Source of the DNA: Collimonas fungivorans Ter331
GTDB taxonomy: Bacteria; Pseudomonadota; Gammaproteobacteria; Burkholderiales; Burkholderiaceae_D
Reading direction: 5' to 3'
DNA length: 64,000 nucleotides
Assembly: GCF_000221045.1 (NCBI RefSeq)
Contig: NC_015856.1
Span: 3,554,542 to 3,618,541 of the forward strand
In this document: one piece after another, positions 7,523 through 15,772 of the stretch
How positions within the stretch are numbered: position 1 is the stretch's first letter
Layout: each line of letters begins with the position of its first letter
Made by a program: the position numbers and the translations under genes
The notes under the pieces: model-generated
What the model saw: the letters and a program-made list of their open reading frames with translations, nothing else
What the model was told of the DNA's origin: nothing
Database searches by the model: none

Positions 7523-8851
7523 CTACAGCGGCCGGCTTTCGGCGGCGATTTGCAGGTTCGCTGCTTCAAGTCCCTCTTCTTTGGCGGCCGGACGGGCGCC
7601 GTTCAAGACTGCATGCGCGCGTACTTTGTCGATATCTTTTTCCCACACCGCCACCACCACCGTCGCTACGCAGTTGCCCAGCAGGTTGCCGAGCGCGCGT
7701 GCAATGCCCATGAACCAGTCGACCGACAGCACCAGCACCAGGCCCACCACCGGGATCGCCGGGATGGCGGACAAGGTGGCGGCCAGGATCACGATCGCCG
7801 AACCTGGCACGCCATGCGCGCCCTTGGAAGTAATCAGGGCCACCGCCAGGATCGCCAGCAGGTCGGTCAGCGCCAGCGGCGTGTTGGTGGCCTGCGCAAT
7901 GAATACGGCGGCCAGGGTCAGGTAGATAGAGAAGGCGTCGAGGTTGAACGAGTAGCCGGTCGGGATCACCAGGCCCACGGTGGAGTCCTTGATGCCCATG
8001 TATTCCAGCTTGCGCATGACTTGCGGCAGCACGCTGTCCGATGAGGCGGTGGCCAGCACCACTAGCAGTTCGGCGCGCAGGTACTTGATCAGCTTGAAGA
8101 TGCTGAAACCCGCCAGCCGCAGGATGGTGCCCAGGATCGCAAACACGAACACCACCACGGCGAAGAAATACAGCAGCACCAGGAAACTCAGCTGCTGCAG
8201 GGAACCGACGCCGTATTTGCCGACGGTGAAGGCAATCGCGCCGAACACGCCCAGCGGCGCTAGCCTGATGATGAACGACATGCACTTGAAAAACGCTTCC
8301 GACATGCTGTGCACGACGGTAACGATAGGCGCCGCCTTGTCGCCGATCAGCGACAGGGCCGAACCGAAAATGATGGAGAACAGCAGCACCTGCAGCACAT
8401 CGCCGGAAGTAAACGCGCTGACCACGGTATTCGGGATGATTTTCATCACGAAATCGGCAAAGCTGCTGCCCCTGACCTTGTTGGCGGTTTCCACGTAACT
8501 CGACAGCGCATTGGCGTCCAGCGTATCGGGATTGATGTTCATGCCGACGCCCGGATGGAATACAAAAGCCAGCAGCAGGCCCAGCACCAGCGCGACCGTG
8601 GTCACCACTTCAAAATAGATCAGCGCCTTGAGCCCTACCCGGCCGACCTTCTTCAACTCGCCGGCGCCGTAGATGCCTTGCACCACGACACAGAACACGA
8701 TCATCGGGATGATCATCTTGACCAGCTTGATGAAGCCGTCGCCCAAGGGTTTCAGGCTTTCTCCGAATTTCGGGAACAGCACTCCTACCGCGATTCCCAT
8801 GACAAGTGCTATCAGCACCTGGCCAAACAGTGATTTATAAAAGCGCCGCAC
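7523..8851 (-). CDS. Dicarboxylate/amino acid:cation symporter, DctA-like with altered substrate motif
   Basis: A 442-residue inner-membrane symporter of the DAACS family (SLC1-like fold, eight spans plus two re-entrant hairpins). The hairpin and binding region reads ATASSDSVLPQ ... VIPTGYSFNLDAFSIYLT. C4-dicarboxylate carriers usually have SSSES.LP and SFNLDGTSIY, so the conserved DGT is DAF here: Gly and Thr of the substrate/cation motif are replaced. That argues for a substrate other than succinate/malate. The start is GTG 8851 with AGGAG six bases upstream. It is divergent from the amidohydrolase/lyase genes, suggesting it imports their substrate. Confidence 0.88.
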   Translation of the reverse strand: MRRFYKSLFGQVLIALVMGIAVGVLFPKFGESLKPLGDGFIKLVKMIIPMIVFCVVVQGIYGAGELKKVGRVGLKALIYFEVVTTVALVLGLLLAFVFHPGVGMNINPDTLDANALSSYVETANKVRGSSFADFVMKIIPNTVVSAFTSGDVLQVLLFSIIFGSALSLIGDKAAPIVTVVHSMSEAFFKCMSFIIRLAPLGVFGAIAFTVGKYGVGSLQQLSFLVLLYFFAVVVFVFAILGTILRLAGFSIFKLIKYLRAELLVVLATASSDSVLPQVMRKLEYMGIKDSTVGLVIPTGYSFNLDAFSIYLTLAAVFIAQATNTPLALTDLLAILAVALITSKGAHGVPGSAIVILAATLSAIPAIPVVGLVLVLSVDWFMGIARALGNLLGNCVATVVVAVWEKDIDKVRAHAVLNGARPAAKEEGLEAANLQIAAESRPL

Positions 8852-8960
8852 GTTTGTCTCCTAATTGTTTTGTTTGGTTTATACCAATTTATAGGTCTGG
8901 ATGCGCTTCGATTCGAGCTGACAAAAGCAGCGCCCCGGATTCAATATAATGCATTCACTT

Positions 8961-8972
8961 ATTGTATGCAAT
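8961..8972. promoter_or_regulatory. Candidate GntR/FCD operator in the symporter-amidohydrolase gap
   Basis: ATTGTATGCAAT is one transition away from the perfect palindrome ATTGTATACAAT, a form used by several FCD-type GntR regulators. It lies just downstream of a TATAAT hexamer (8945-8950) on the plus strand, so a bound repressor would block the amidohydrolase promoter. The GntR gene at 6704-7399 is the obvious candidate; this link is inference. Confidence 0.5.
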
Positions 8973-9040
8973 AATTGAATTCAAGAGTATTATCCAAAAA
9001 AACCAAGAAAAACCCGTGAATCGACAGCAAGGAGACACAT

Positions 9041-10288
9041 ATGAATTGCAATACGGAAACACAGACTGCTTGCGGCGACCAGATCATGCGCTGGGCAGAC
9101 GAGCTGGCGCAGTTCAGCGAAGCGCCCGACATGCTGACCCGCACCTACCTGACTAGCGCCCACCACGGCGCGGCGGCGCAGCTGGCGGAATGGATGTGCG
9201 CGGCCGGCATGAGCGTGCGGCGCGACATGGCCGGCAATGTCATCGGCCGCTACGAAGGCTTGACCGCGGATGCGCCCGCGCTGCTGACCGGCTCGCATTT
9301 CGATACGGTGCGCAACGGCGGCAAATACGACGGCAACCTCGGCATCCTGCTGCCGATCGCCTGCGTCCAGCAATGGCATGCCGCCGGCAAGCGCTTCCCT
9401 TTCGCCATCGAAGTCATCGGCTTTGCCGAAGAAGAAGGCGTGCGCTTCAAAGCCACCCTGCTCGGCAGCCGCGCCGCCGCCGGCACCTTCGACCTGGCGG
9501 TGCTGGATAACCTGGACGAAGCCGGGCAAAGCATGCGCGACGTCATGGCCGCGTCCGGCTTTCACGCCGCTGGCCTGGGCAAGGCGGCATATGCACCGGA
9601 AACCGTGCTGGCGTTTATCGAAGTGCATATCGAGCAAGGGCCGGTGCTGCTCAACCAGCAGCTGCCGCTGGGCGTGGTGACCGCCATCTCCGGCGCTTCG
9701 CGCTTCATGGTGGAGATCGAAGGCCTGGCCGGCCATGCCGGCACCGTGCCGATGGACATGCGGCGCGACGCCGCCATGGCGGCAGCGGAAATCGGCCTGT
9801 ATATAGAGCAGCGCTGCCATGGTACGCGTGGCCTGGTCGGCACTGTCGGCCAGTTCAATGTGCCGAACGGCGCCGCCAACGTGGTGCCGGGCAAGGCGGT
9901 GTTCTCGATCGACATCCGCGCCGAACAGGATGAGACAAGGCAAGCAGCAGTAGCCGATGTGCTGGACAGGATCGAACAGATCAGCCAGCGCCGCAATGTC
10001 GCGGTCCGCAGCCGCAAGACCCACGAAGCCTCCAGCGTGCCCTGCGCGCCGTGGCTGCAACAGCAGCTGGCGGCGGCGATTGAAAGCAGTGGATTGAGCG
10101 CCAGGCGCCTGCCGTCCGGCGCCGGCCACGACGCCATGGCGATGGCCGCCATCACCGATGTGGCGATGCTGTTCGTGCGCTGCGGCAACGGCGGCATCAG
10201 CCATCACCCGGACGAAATCATGACAGCCGGCGACGCCGCCCTCGCCGCCCTGGCGTTCAGCCGCTTTGTCGACAATTTTAAACGCTAA
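9041..10288 (+). CDS. M20-family Zn-dependent amidohydrolase (allantoate / N-carbamoyl-amino acid hydrolase type)
   Basis: A 415-residue cytoplasmic hydrolase of the AllC/HyuC/beta-ureidopropionase group. Metal-site motifs appear in order: GSHFDTVRNGGKYDG (about residues 86-100), EEEGVRF, EVHIEQGP, then the dimerisation-domain LAGHAGTVPMDMRRDA and the C-terminal GAGHDAMAM and GGISHHPDE. Family members hydrolyse N-carbamoyl or ureido groups, releasing ammonia and CO2; the exact substrate cannot be read from the sequence. ATG 9041 has AAGGAG seven bases upstream. The lyase gene starts 31 bp downstream, so the two probably act in one pathway, fed by the divergent symporter. Confidence 0.9.
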   Translation: MNCNTETQTACGDQIMRWADELAQFSEAPDMLTRTYLTSAHHGAAAQLAEWMCAAGMSVRRDMAGNVIGRYEGLTADAPALLTGSHFDTVRNGGKYDGNLGILLPIACVQQWHAAGKRFPFAIEVIGFAEEEGVRFKATLLGSRAAAGTFDLAVLDNLDEAGQSMRDVMAASGFHAAGLGKAAYAPETVLAFIEVHIEQGPVLLNQQLPLGVVTAISGASRFMVEIEGLAGHAGTVPMDMRRDAAMAAAEIGLYIEQRCHGTRGLVGTVGQFNVPNGAANVVPGKAVFSIDIRAEQDETRQAAVADVLDRIEQISQRRNVAVRSRKTHEASSVPCAPWLQQQLAAAIESSGLSARRLPSGAGHDAMAMAAITDVAMLFVRCGNGGISHHPDEIMTAGDAALAALAFSRFVDNFKR

Positions 10289-10319
10289 TCTACAACGTTA
10301 ATCTACTTTGGACTTCAAC

Positions 10320-11951
10320 ATGACTACTACCACCATCACCATCGACGGCTTCAACCTGACTGCGCAGCAAGTGGTCGAAGTCGCCCGCGCACCGCACCTG
10401 CCGGTGGCCCTGGCCGACACCTCGCGCGCCGCCCTGAAAGAAAGCCGCGACTACATCGAAGCGACCTGGATGCACGATGAAGCGCCGATGATGTACAGCT
10501 TCAACACCGGCGTCGGCCTGTTAAAGGACACCCGGATCAAGGTCGAACACATCGAACTGTTCCAGACCCAGTTGATCAAGGCCCACTGCGCCGGCATCGG
10601 CGAACCGTTCTCGGAAGAAGTTAGCCGCGCCACCATGCTGTTGCGCGCCAACGCCTTCGCCAGCAACTATTCGGCGCCGCGGGTGGAAGTGGTGGATCGC
10701 CTGCTCGCTTTCCTCAATGCCGGCATCCATCCGATCATGCCGCAGAAGGGTTCGGTCGGCGCTTCCGGCGATCTGGCGCCGTTGTCCTACCTGGCGGCAG
10801 CGATTGCCGGTTTCGATGAAGCCGAAGTGATGTACCAGGGCCAGCGCATGCGTGCGCCTGAGGCGATCACCAAGTCTGGCGTCGGTCCGGTCAAGTTTGA
10901 CTTGAAGGCGAAGGACGCCTCGGCCCTGATCAATGGCTGCACCGCCTCGCTGGCGGTGGCGGTATTGGTGGCCCACGATGCGCGCAACCTGCTGAGCGAT
11001 GCCTGTTTATCGCTGGGCCTGACGCTGGAAGCGATGCGCGCCGAAATGGCGGCGTTCGACCACCGTATCCAGCAAGCGCGTCCGCACGCCGGCCAGATCA
11101 AGACCGCCGCCATCATCCGCAAGCTGCTGTCGGGATCGACCCGCACCACGCATGAAGCGCGCGCCGTGCAGTTTCCGGAAGAACTGCGCCGCACCGATAT
11201 TCCCTACACCGCCCGTATCCAGGACGTCTATTCGCTGCGCTGCTCGCCGCAAGTCTACGGCCCGGTGTTCGATGCCCTTGACTACATCGACAACATTGTC
11301 GACAAGGAAATCAACTCCGCCACCGACAATCCGCTGATCTTCGATAAAGAAGGCGGCGGCTTCGAGATCATCTCCGGCGGCAATTTCCACGGCCAGTACC
11401 TGGCGCAGGCGATGGACTTGCTGGCCATGGCGATCACCGACCTCGGCAGCATCTGCGAGCGCCGCGTGGCGCGCCTGATCGATCCGACCCTGTCGTGGGG
11501 TCTGCCGCGCAACCTGATGAGCGGCGTGCGCGGCGTCAATACCGGCTATCCGGTGGTGCAATGTTCGCTCAGCTCGCTGGTGATGGAAAACCGCACCCTG
11601 TGCATGCCGGGCAGCGTCGACAGCATCCCGGCCAAGGGCAATAGCGAAGACCACGTCTCGAACTCGACCTGGTGCGCACGCAAGGCGGCCACCGTAGTGG
11701 CGAACACGCAATACATCATCGGTGTCGAGATGCTGCTGGCGGCGCAGGCCTTGACCATGACGGAAGATTTGCTGCCCGGTTTCGTGCTGGGTCAAGGCAC
11801 GCAAGCGGCGTACCAGGAAATCCGCCGCCAGATTCCGGCCTGCCTGGAAGGCGACCGCTGGTTCCACAACGATATCGCGGTGGCGCAATCGTTTGTGGTG
11901 AGCGGTTCGGTGCGTAATGCGGTGGTCGAGAAGATCGGCGAGTTTGCCTGA
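10320..11951 (+). CDS. MIO-type aromatic amino acid / histidine ammonia-lyase family enzyme, atypical
   Basis: A 543-residue lyase whose Ala148-Ser149-Gly150 (GSVGASGDLAPL) would form the MIO electrophile. Retained HAL-type features: Tyr59, His89 in the selectivity loop, Asn205, YSLRCSPQV, NSATDNPLIF and an EDHVS segment. Departures from canonical HAL: YSFNTGVG where YG(I/V)NTGFG is usual, INGCTAS for LNGTQ, GGNFHGQYLA for GGNFHAEP and NSEDHVS for NQEDHVS. No hutU, hutI or hutG is nearby. The substrate is therefore doubtful: histidine, a modified histidine such as ergothioneine, or an aromatic amino acid. The TTG 12 bases upstream of ATG 10320 is less likely as start. Confidence 0.88.
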   Translation: MTTTTITIDGFNLTAQQVVEVARAPHLPVALADTSRAALKESRDYIEATWMHDEAPMMYSFNTGVGLLKDTRIKVEHIELFQTQLIKAHCAGIGEPFSEEVSRATMLLRANAFASNYSAPRVEVVDRLLAFLNAGIHPIMPQKGSVGASGDLAPLSYLAAAIAGFDEAEVMYQGQRMRAPEAITKSGVGPVKFDLKAKDASALINGCTASLAVAVLVAHDARNLLSDACLSLGLTLEAMRAEMAAFDHRIQQARPHAGQIKTAAIIRKLLSGSTRTTHEARAVQFPEELRRTDIPYTARIQDVYSLRCSPQVYGPVFDALDYIDNIVDKEINSATDNPLIFDKEGGGFEIISGGNFHGQYLAQAMDLLAMAITDLGSICERRVARLIDPTLSWGLPRNLMSGVRGVNTGYPVVQCSLSSLVMENRTLCMPGSVDSIPAKGNSEDHVSNSTWCARKAATVVANTQYIIGVEMLLAAQALTMTEDLLPGFVLGQGTQAAYQEIRRQIPACLEGDRWFHNDIAVAQSFVVSGSVRNAVVEKIGEFA

Positions 11952-11972
11952 CGCATTCATCTGACTGCTTGG

Positions 11973-12563
11973 CTAGCGGCTAGCCGTGGAACGCACCGTA
12001 TCGCGCACATCGTTTCCCTGGACATGCTCCGCCGACAGCGTCACCAGGCGCTGCAGCAGCGACTGGCCGTACAGCCAGTCGCCCAGGTTGGATTCTGCGT
12101 TGATATGTCCCAGCGCGCCGGCATCGATATATTCCGCGCCCCAGACCTTGGCCCAATGGCGCGCGCGCCGGCTTTCCATCCACGGGTCGTTCAGGCTGCC
12201 GACCACGATCGCCGGCACCGGCAGGCGGCCGCTGACGGCAGCGCTGACATCGAATTTATCGGGATCGGCCGGCGCCACCAGCAGCGCGCCGGCCAGGTTC
12301 GGAACCTGGTTCAAGGCGCCGTGCACCGTGGTCAGGCAGCCAAAGCTGTGGGCAATCGCCAGCGTCGGCTGTGCCGATTTCTGCAGCTGCTGCCGCAAAT
12401 GCTCCGACCAGACTTCCAGCACCGGCGCATCCCAGCGCGCCTGTTCCACCCGCTCAAAACTGGGATAGAGCCGCTGCCAGCGCGATTGCCAATGCTGCGG
12501 GCTGCTGTTGTACAGTCCTGGCACCACCAGCACGCGGAACGACGACAGCGCGGCCATGACCAT
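11973..12563 (-). CDS. RBBP9/YdeN-type serine alpha/beta hydrolase
   Basis: A 196-residue small alpha/beta hydrolase. The N-terminal strand VLVVPGLYNSSPQHWQSRW and the nucleophile elbow IAHSFGC (Ser about 83) match the RBBP9/YdeN family; the acid is probably in GSLNDPW and the catalytic His in GHINAESNLGDW. ATG 12563 has GGAGGA eight bases upstream and lies two bases after the stop of the EAL gene, so expression is coupled. The open frame runs further upstream antiphase to the EAL gene, but that part is not coding. Substrates of this family are mostly unknown. It closes the ssu-led gene run. Confidence 0.88.
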   Translation of the reverse strand: MVMAALSSFRVLVVPGLYNSSPQHWQSRWQRLYPSFERVEQARWDAPVLEVWSEHLRQQLQKSAQPTLAIAHSFGCLTTVHGALNQVPNLAGALLVAPADPDKFDVSAAVSGRLPVPAIVVGSLNDPWMESRRARHWAKVWGAEYIDAGALGHINAESNLGDWLYGQSLLQRLVTLSAEHVQGNDVRDTVRSTASR

Positions 12564-12565
12564 GA

Positions 12566-13471
12566 TCAACTTCCTCCAGTATCGAGTTCCGCCGTAGAGA
12601 AACCGTCTTGCAGCGACGCCGGCGCGGCAAATGCATGCAGCGCCGCCTGCGGCAAGTCCCACAGGAAACCCTGGCCATGCAGGGGCAGCGCGGCAATCCT
12701 TGCCAGCTGTTGCAGCACTTCCAGGTCGCGCGCCTTTTCCAGCCGCTTGAAAATCACCTGGATCCCGCGCTTGGCGCAGTCTTCCAGCAAACGCGTGGTC
12801 TGCTCGTCGTGGGTGACGCCGCGCGCATCGATCTTGATCACATCCGGCCGCACCCGCTCCAGCAGGCTCGCGGCTTGCGCCACATCGTCCGCATTCACCG
12901 CCAGCCGGAAATGATTGCGCCGGTAATTGTCCAGTACATAGTTTAGCAGCCAGCCCTGGTTTTCGGTGATGGTCGGCAGCTGCAGCACGATCCGCTCGTG
13001 CGGCAGGCCGAGCAGGGTCAGGATGCGCCGGAACGCCATGCCGTGGTTGCTGTCGACCGCCGCCAGCAAGCGCGCATGCACGCTCAGGTAGAGATCGCCG
13101 GCCACCGCCTCTGCCTGCCGGTAGAAATTGATCGAATGCAGCATGCGGCACAATCGGTCGAGTTCGATCGACTCGTCGTCGCTGGCCGCATGGTCCAGCA
13201 GTTTCCACAGGTACAGGCCGTTGTCGTTGGCCGAATAGCTGTGGGCAAAACCTTCATGGCCGATGATGGCGCCCTTGCCCTCGCTCATTCTGGCCTCGAT
13301 CCGGCGCAGGGGCTGGAATACGCTGGTCAGCGTAGTGTTGAAATAACGCCCCTGGGCGCGCCCGTCACTGTCCAGCCAGACCCGGCAATCGCTGCGGGCC
13401 GGGTCCGGATTCGTGTCATCCCTGGCGCCGTTCAAACGGGCCAGGTACTGCTCCAGGGCGGGAAAGGACAT
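12566..13471 (-). CDS. Degenerate EAL-domain protein, probably not a c-di-GMP phosphodiesterase
   Basis: A 301-residue protein with an EAL fold visible from residue about 50: FQPLRRIEA, GHEGFAHS (in place of G.EALLR), LYLSVHARLL (Asn of LSVNLS replaced by His), VLQLPTITE (metal-ligand Glu of EITE replaced by Gln), LAVNADDVA (DDFG lost), VIKIDARGV (retained) and VIFKRLE (Glu of AEGVE replaced by Lys), ending with GQGFLWDLP. With most metal ligands missing, hydrolysis of c-di-GMP is unlikely; binding or a protein-protein role is possible. It lies 49 bp after the second molbindin gene on the same strand, so it may be read with the sulfonate operon. Confidence 0.82.
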   Translation of the reverse strand: MSFPALEQYLARLNGARDDTNPDPARSDCRVWLDSDGRAQGRYFNTTLTSVFQPLRRIEARMSEGKGAIIGHEGFAHSYSANDNGLYLWKLLDHAASDDESIELDRLCRMLHSINFYRQAEAVAGDLYLSVHARLLAAVDSNHGMAFRRILTLLGLPHERIVLQLPTITENQGWLLNYVLDNYRRNHFRLAVNADDVAQAASLLERVRPDVIKIDARGVTHDEQTTRLLEDCAKRGIQVIFKRLEKARDLEVLQQLARIAALPLHGQGFLWDLPQAALHAFAAPASLQDGFSTAELDTGGS

Positions 13472-13520
13472 GGGTTTGCCTCGATGTGGTCGGACGATGT
13501 GATAGATACAGGGACGGACC

Positions 13521-13736
13521 TCAGATCTTGGCGATCGATACTTCGGTAGCCTTGACCAGCGCCACCACTTCGGTGCCGATCACCAGGCCCAGGTCCTTGA
13601 CCGAACGCGTGGTGATCACAGAAGTGACGATGCCGGCCGGGGTCTCGACGTCGACTTCCGACACCACCGTGCCTTCGATGATGGCCTTGATCTTGCCCTT
13701 GAACTGGTTACGTACATTGATGGCTTGGATAGTCAT
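13521..13736 (-). CDS. ssuF: Molbindin-type TOBE (Mop) protein, SsuF-like, second copy
   Basis: A 71-residue single TOBE/Mop domain (MTIQAINVRNQFKGKI ... VVALVKATEVSIAKI), the size of a stand-alone molbindin. It is about 70-75 percent identical by eye to the gene just upstream, so a recent tandem duplication is likely. In Pseudomonas putida the ssu operon ends with ssuF, a gene for such a protein needed for growth on some sulfonates or sulfate esters; position after ssuB here fits. Whether it binds molybdate/oxyanions or acts otherwise in sulfonate use is unknown. Confidence 0.85.
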   Translation of the reverse strand: MTIQAINVRNQFKGKIKAIIEGTVVSEVDVETPAGIVTSVITTRSVKDLGLVIGTEVVALVKATEVSIAKI

Positions 13737-13796
13737 GATGTTTTCCTGGATGAATACGATTTGGATACGATGGAACGAGATGCGCCGAGTGCAGAA

Positions 13797-14012
13797 TTAC
13801 AGCTTGGCGAGCGAGACTTCGGTGGCTTTCACCAGCGCCACCACTTCGGATCCGACCACCAGGCCGAGATCGCGCACGGAACGGGTAGTGATGACCGAGG
13901 AGACGATGCCGGAAGGAGTCTCGATATCGAGCGCGGACAGCACGTCATCCTCGGTAATGCTGTGGATCTTGCCGCGGAACTGGTTGCGGACGTTAATTGC
14001 CTGGATGCTCAT
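13797..14012 (-). CDS. ssuF: Molbindin-type TOBE (Mop) protein, SsuF-like, first copy
   Basis: A 71-residue single Mop domain (MSIQAINVRNQFRGKI ... VVALVKATEVSLAKL) starting 45 bp after the ssuB stop. Mop domains assemble as hexamers that bind oxyanions such as molybdate; the conserved N-terminal strand and the Ser/Thr-rich SSVITTRSV segment are present. It differs from its tandem copy mainly in residues 17-35 (HSITEDDVLSALDI against KAIIEGTVVSEVDV), where binding preference could diverge. Co-transcription with ssuEAADCB is inferred from strand and spacing. Confidence 0.87.
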   Translation of the reverse strand: MSIQAINVRNQFRGKIHSITEDDVLSALDIETPSGIVSSVITTRSVRDLGLVVGSEVVALVKATEVSLAKL

Positions 14013-14057
14013 GGTTTCTCCTTTGGTAATGCGGCTGCAAAAAAATGCGTCGAAAAA

Positions 14058-14894
14058 TCAGATGGCCCAGCCGACCTGGCTGACCGTACGCTGCAGCGAA
14101 ACATCGCCTAACGCCGAATCAGGCTGTGCCGCCGGGTGTTTCAGTACGCGCGCCAGAATCCGTTCTTCCAGCTGCGCAAAAACCAGGTTGCCGCGAGCGC
14201 GCGGACGCGGCAGGCTGATCCGTTCGTCCAGCGTGATTTCGCCGTCTTCGATCAGCAGCACACGGTCCGCCAGCGCAATCGCCTCTTGCACGTCATGCGT
14301 CACCAGCACGGCGGTAAACCCGCGTTCCTTCCACAGCGCTTCGATCAGCTGCTGCATTTCGATCCGGGTCAAGGCGTCCAGCGCGCCGAGCGGCTCATCC
14401 AGCAGCAACAGTTCCGGGTCGTGCACCAGCGCCCGCGCCAGCGCTACCCGTTGCCGCTGGCCGCCGGACAATACCGCCGGCCACTCGTGGGCGCGGTCTT
14501 CCAGGCCGACCTGGGCCAAGGCTTTGGCTGAAGCCAGCGAGGCTTTCGGTAAGCCGAGACCGACATTGCTGAGCACCCGCTTCCACGGCAGCAGCCGGGA
14601 ATCCTGGAACATGATGCGAATTTCCGGCTGTTGGCCATGCGCGCCGAAACCGATGCTGCCGCTGCTGGTCTGCTCCAGCCCTGCAATCAGGCGCAGCAAG
14701 GTACTCTTGCCGCAGCCGCTGCGGCCGACAATAGCGACGAATTCACCGGCGGCGACTTCGACATCGAGCGTCTTCAGTACTTCGCGGCCGGCGTACGACT
14801 TGGACACCGAGCGCACCCGGATGCCGACGCCGCGGCCAACGCCAAGCTGGCCTGCGGCTTTTACTTCGGCATTTTCAACTGGATCATTCTGCAT
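14058..14894 (-). CDS. ssuB: Aliphatic sulfonate ABC importer ATP-binding protein SsuB
   Basis: A 278-residue ABC ATPase: Walker [10 protein letters not shown] near residue 57, Q-loop [11 protein letters not shown] (the 'QDxRLLPW' form typical of SsuB/TauB), signature [16 protein letters not shown], Walker [13 protein letters not shown] and switch VTHDVQEA. The C-terminus carries about 40 residues beyond the core. It powers SsuC-mediated uptake of alkanesulfonates. The gene is 34 bp after ssuC and 45 bp before the first ssuF-like gene. Confidence 0.95.
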   Translation of the reverse strand: MQNDPVENAEVKAAGQLGVGRGVGIRVRSVSKSYAGREVLKTLDVEVAAGEFVAIVGRSGCGKSTLLRLIAGLEQTSSGSIGFGAHGQQPEIRIMFQDSRLLPWKRVLSNVGLGLPKASLASAKALAQVGLEDRAHEWPAVLSGGQRQRVALARALVHDPELLLLDEPLGALDALTRIEMQQLIEALWKERGFTAVLVTHDVQEAIALADRVLLIEDGEITLDERISLPRPRARGNLVFAQLEERILARVLKHPAAQPDSALGDVSLQRTVSQVGWAI

Positions 14895-14928
14895 CGCGTT
14901 TCCACCTTGATTAACTTGTACTGCACAC

Positions 14929-15762
14929 TCATTGATAACCGGGATGCCAGCGCAGCCAGTAACGCTCCAGCAGGCGTGCCAGGATGTCGGCCAGCTTGCC
15001 CAGCAAGGCGTACAGCAGGATGCCTACCAGCACCACGTCGGTCTGCAGGAACTCGCGCGCATTCATGGTCATGTAGCCTATTCCCGCTTGCGCCGAAATA
15101 GTCTCGGCGACGATCAGCAAGACCCACACCAGGCCCAGTGCAAAACGCACGCCGACCAGAATCGAAGGCAGGCCCCCCGGCAGGATCACGTCGCGATACA
15201 AGGGCCAGCCTGACAAGCCGTAGCTCTTGGCCATCTCGATCAAGCCTTTGTCGACCGAACGGATGCCGTGGAAGGTGTTCAGGTAGACCGGGAAAAACAC
15301 CCCTATCGACACCAGGAACAGTTTCGACGATTCATCGATGCCGAACCACAGGATCACCAGCGGAATCAGGGCCAGCGCCGGGATGTTGCGGATCATCTGG
15401 ATGCTGGTGTCGAGCAGGGTTTCAGCCTGCTTGAAAGTGCCGGTCAGCAAACCCAGCAACAGGCCCAGGCCGCCGCCCACTGCAAAACCGGAAATCGCGC
15501 GCCAGGCGCTGACCCGCACATGTGTCCACAGTTCACCGGACAGCGTCAGCGACCAGGCCGCGCGCGCCACTGCCCATGGCTCAGGCAAGATCCGGCTCGA
15601 CAGCCAGCCGACCTTGGCGGCGAATTCCCAGCCCAGGATCAAGGCCAGCGGCAGCAGCCAGGGCAACAGGCGTTCCTTCCAGATGTGCGCCGCCTTGGAC
15701 TTGGCCTTCCCTGCCTTCGTTTGCGGCCGCGATGCGGCGACGGTGCTACTGATTGCGCTCAT
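14929..15762 (-). CDS. ssuC: Aliphatic sulfonate ABC transporter permease SsuC
   Basis: A 277-residue inner-membrane permease of the BPD_transp_1 type, with an N-terminal cytoplasmic Lys-rich stretch (residues about 10-30), about six spans and a cytoplasmic coupling loop near residues 180-200 ([27 protein letters not shown]). It matches the SsuC/TauC group. The ATG at 15762 lies 10 bp after the ssuD stop. Confidence 0.95.
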   Translation of the reverse strand: MSAISSTVAASRPQTKAGKAKSKAAHIWKERLLPWLLPLALILGWEFAAKVGWLSSRILPEPWAVARAAWSLTLSGELWTHVRVSAWRAISGFAVGGGLGLLLGLLTGTFKQAETLLDTSIQMIRNIPALALIPLVILWFGIDESSKLFLVSIGVFFPVYLNTFHGIRSVDKGLIEMAKSYGLSGWPLYRDVILPGGLPSILVGVRFALGLVWVLLIVAETISAQAGIGYMTMNAREFLQTDVVLVGILLYALLGKLADILARLLERYWLRWHPGYQ

Positions 15763-15772
15763 GTCGGCTCCA

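Noticed and set aside
12564-13208. Upstream extension of the RBBP9-type hydrolase frame
   Set aside because: It overlaps the EAL gene in another frame and reads as Arg/Ala/Gly-rich non-homologous sequence; ATG 12563 has the ribosome site.
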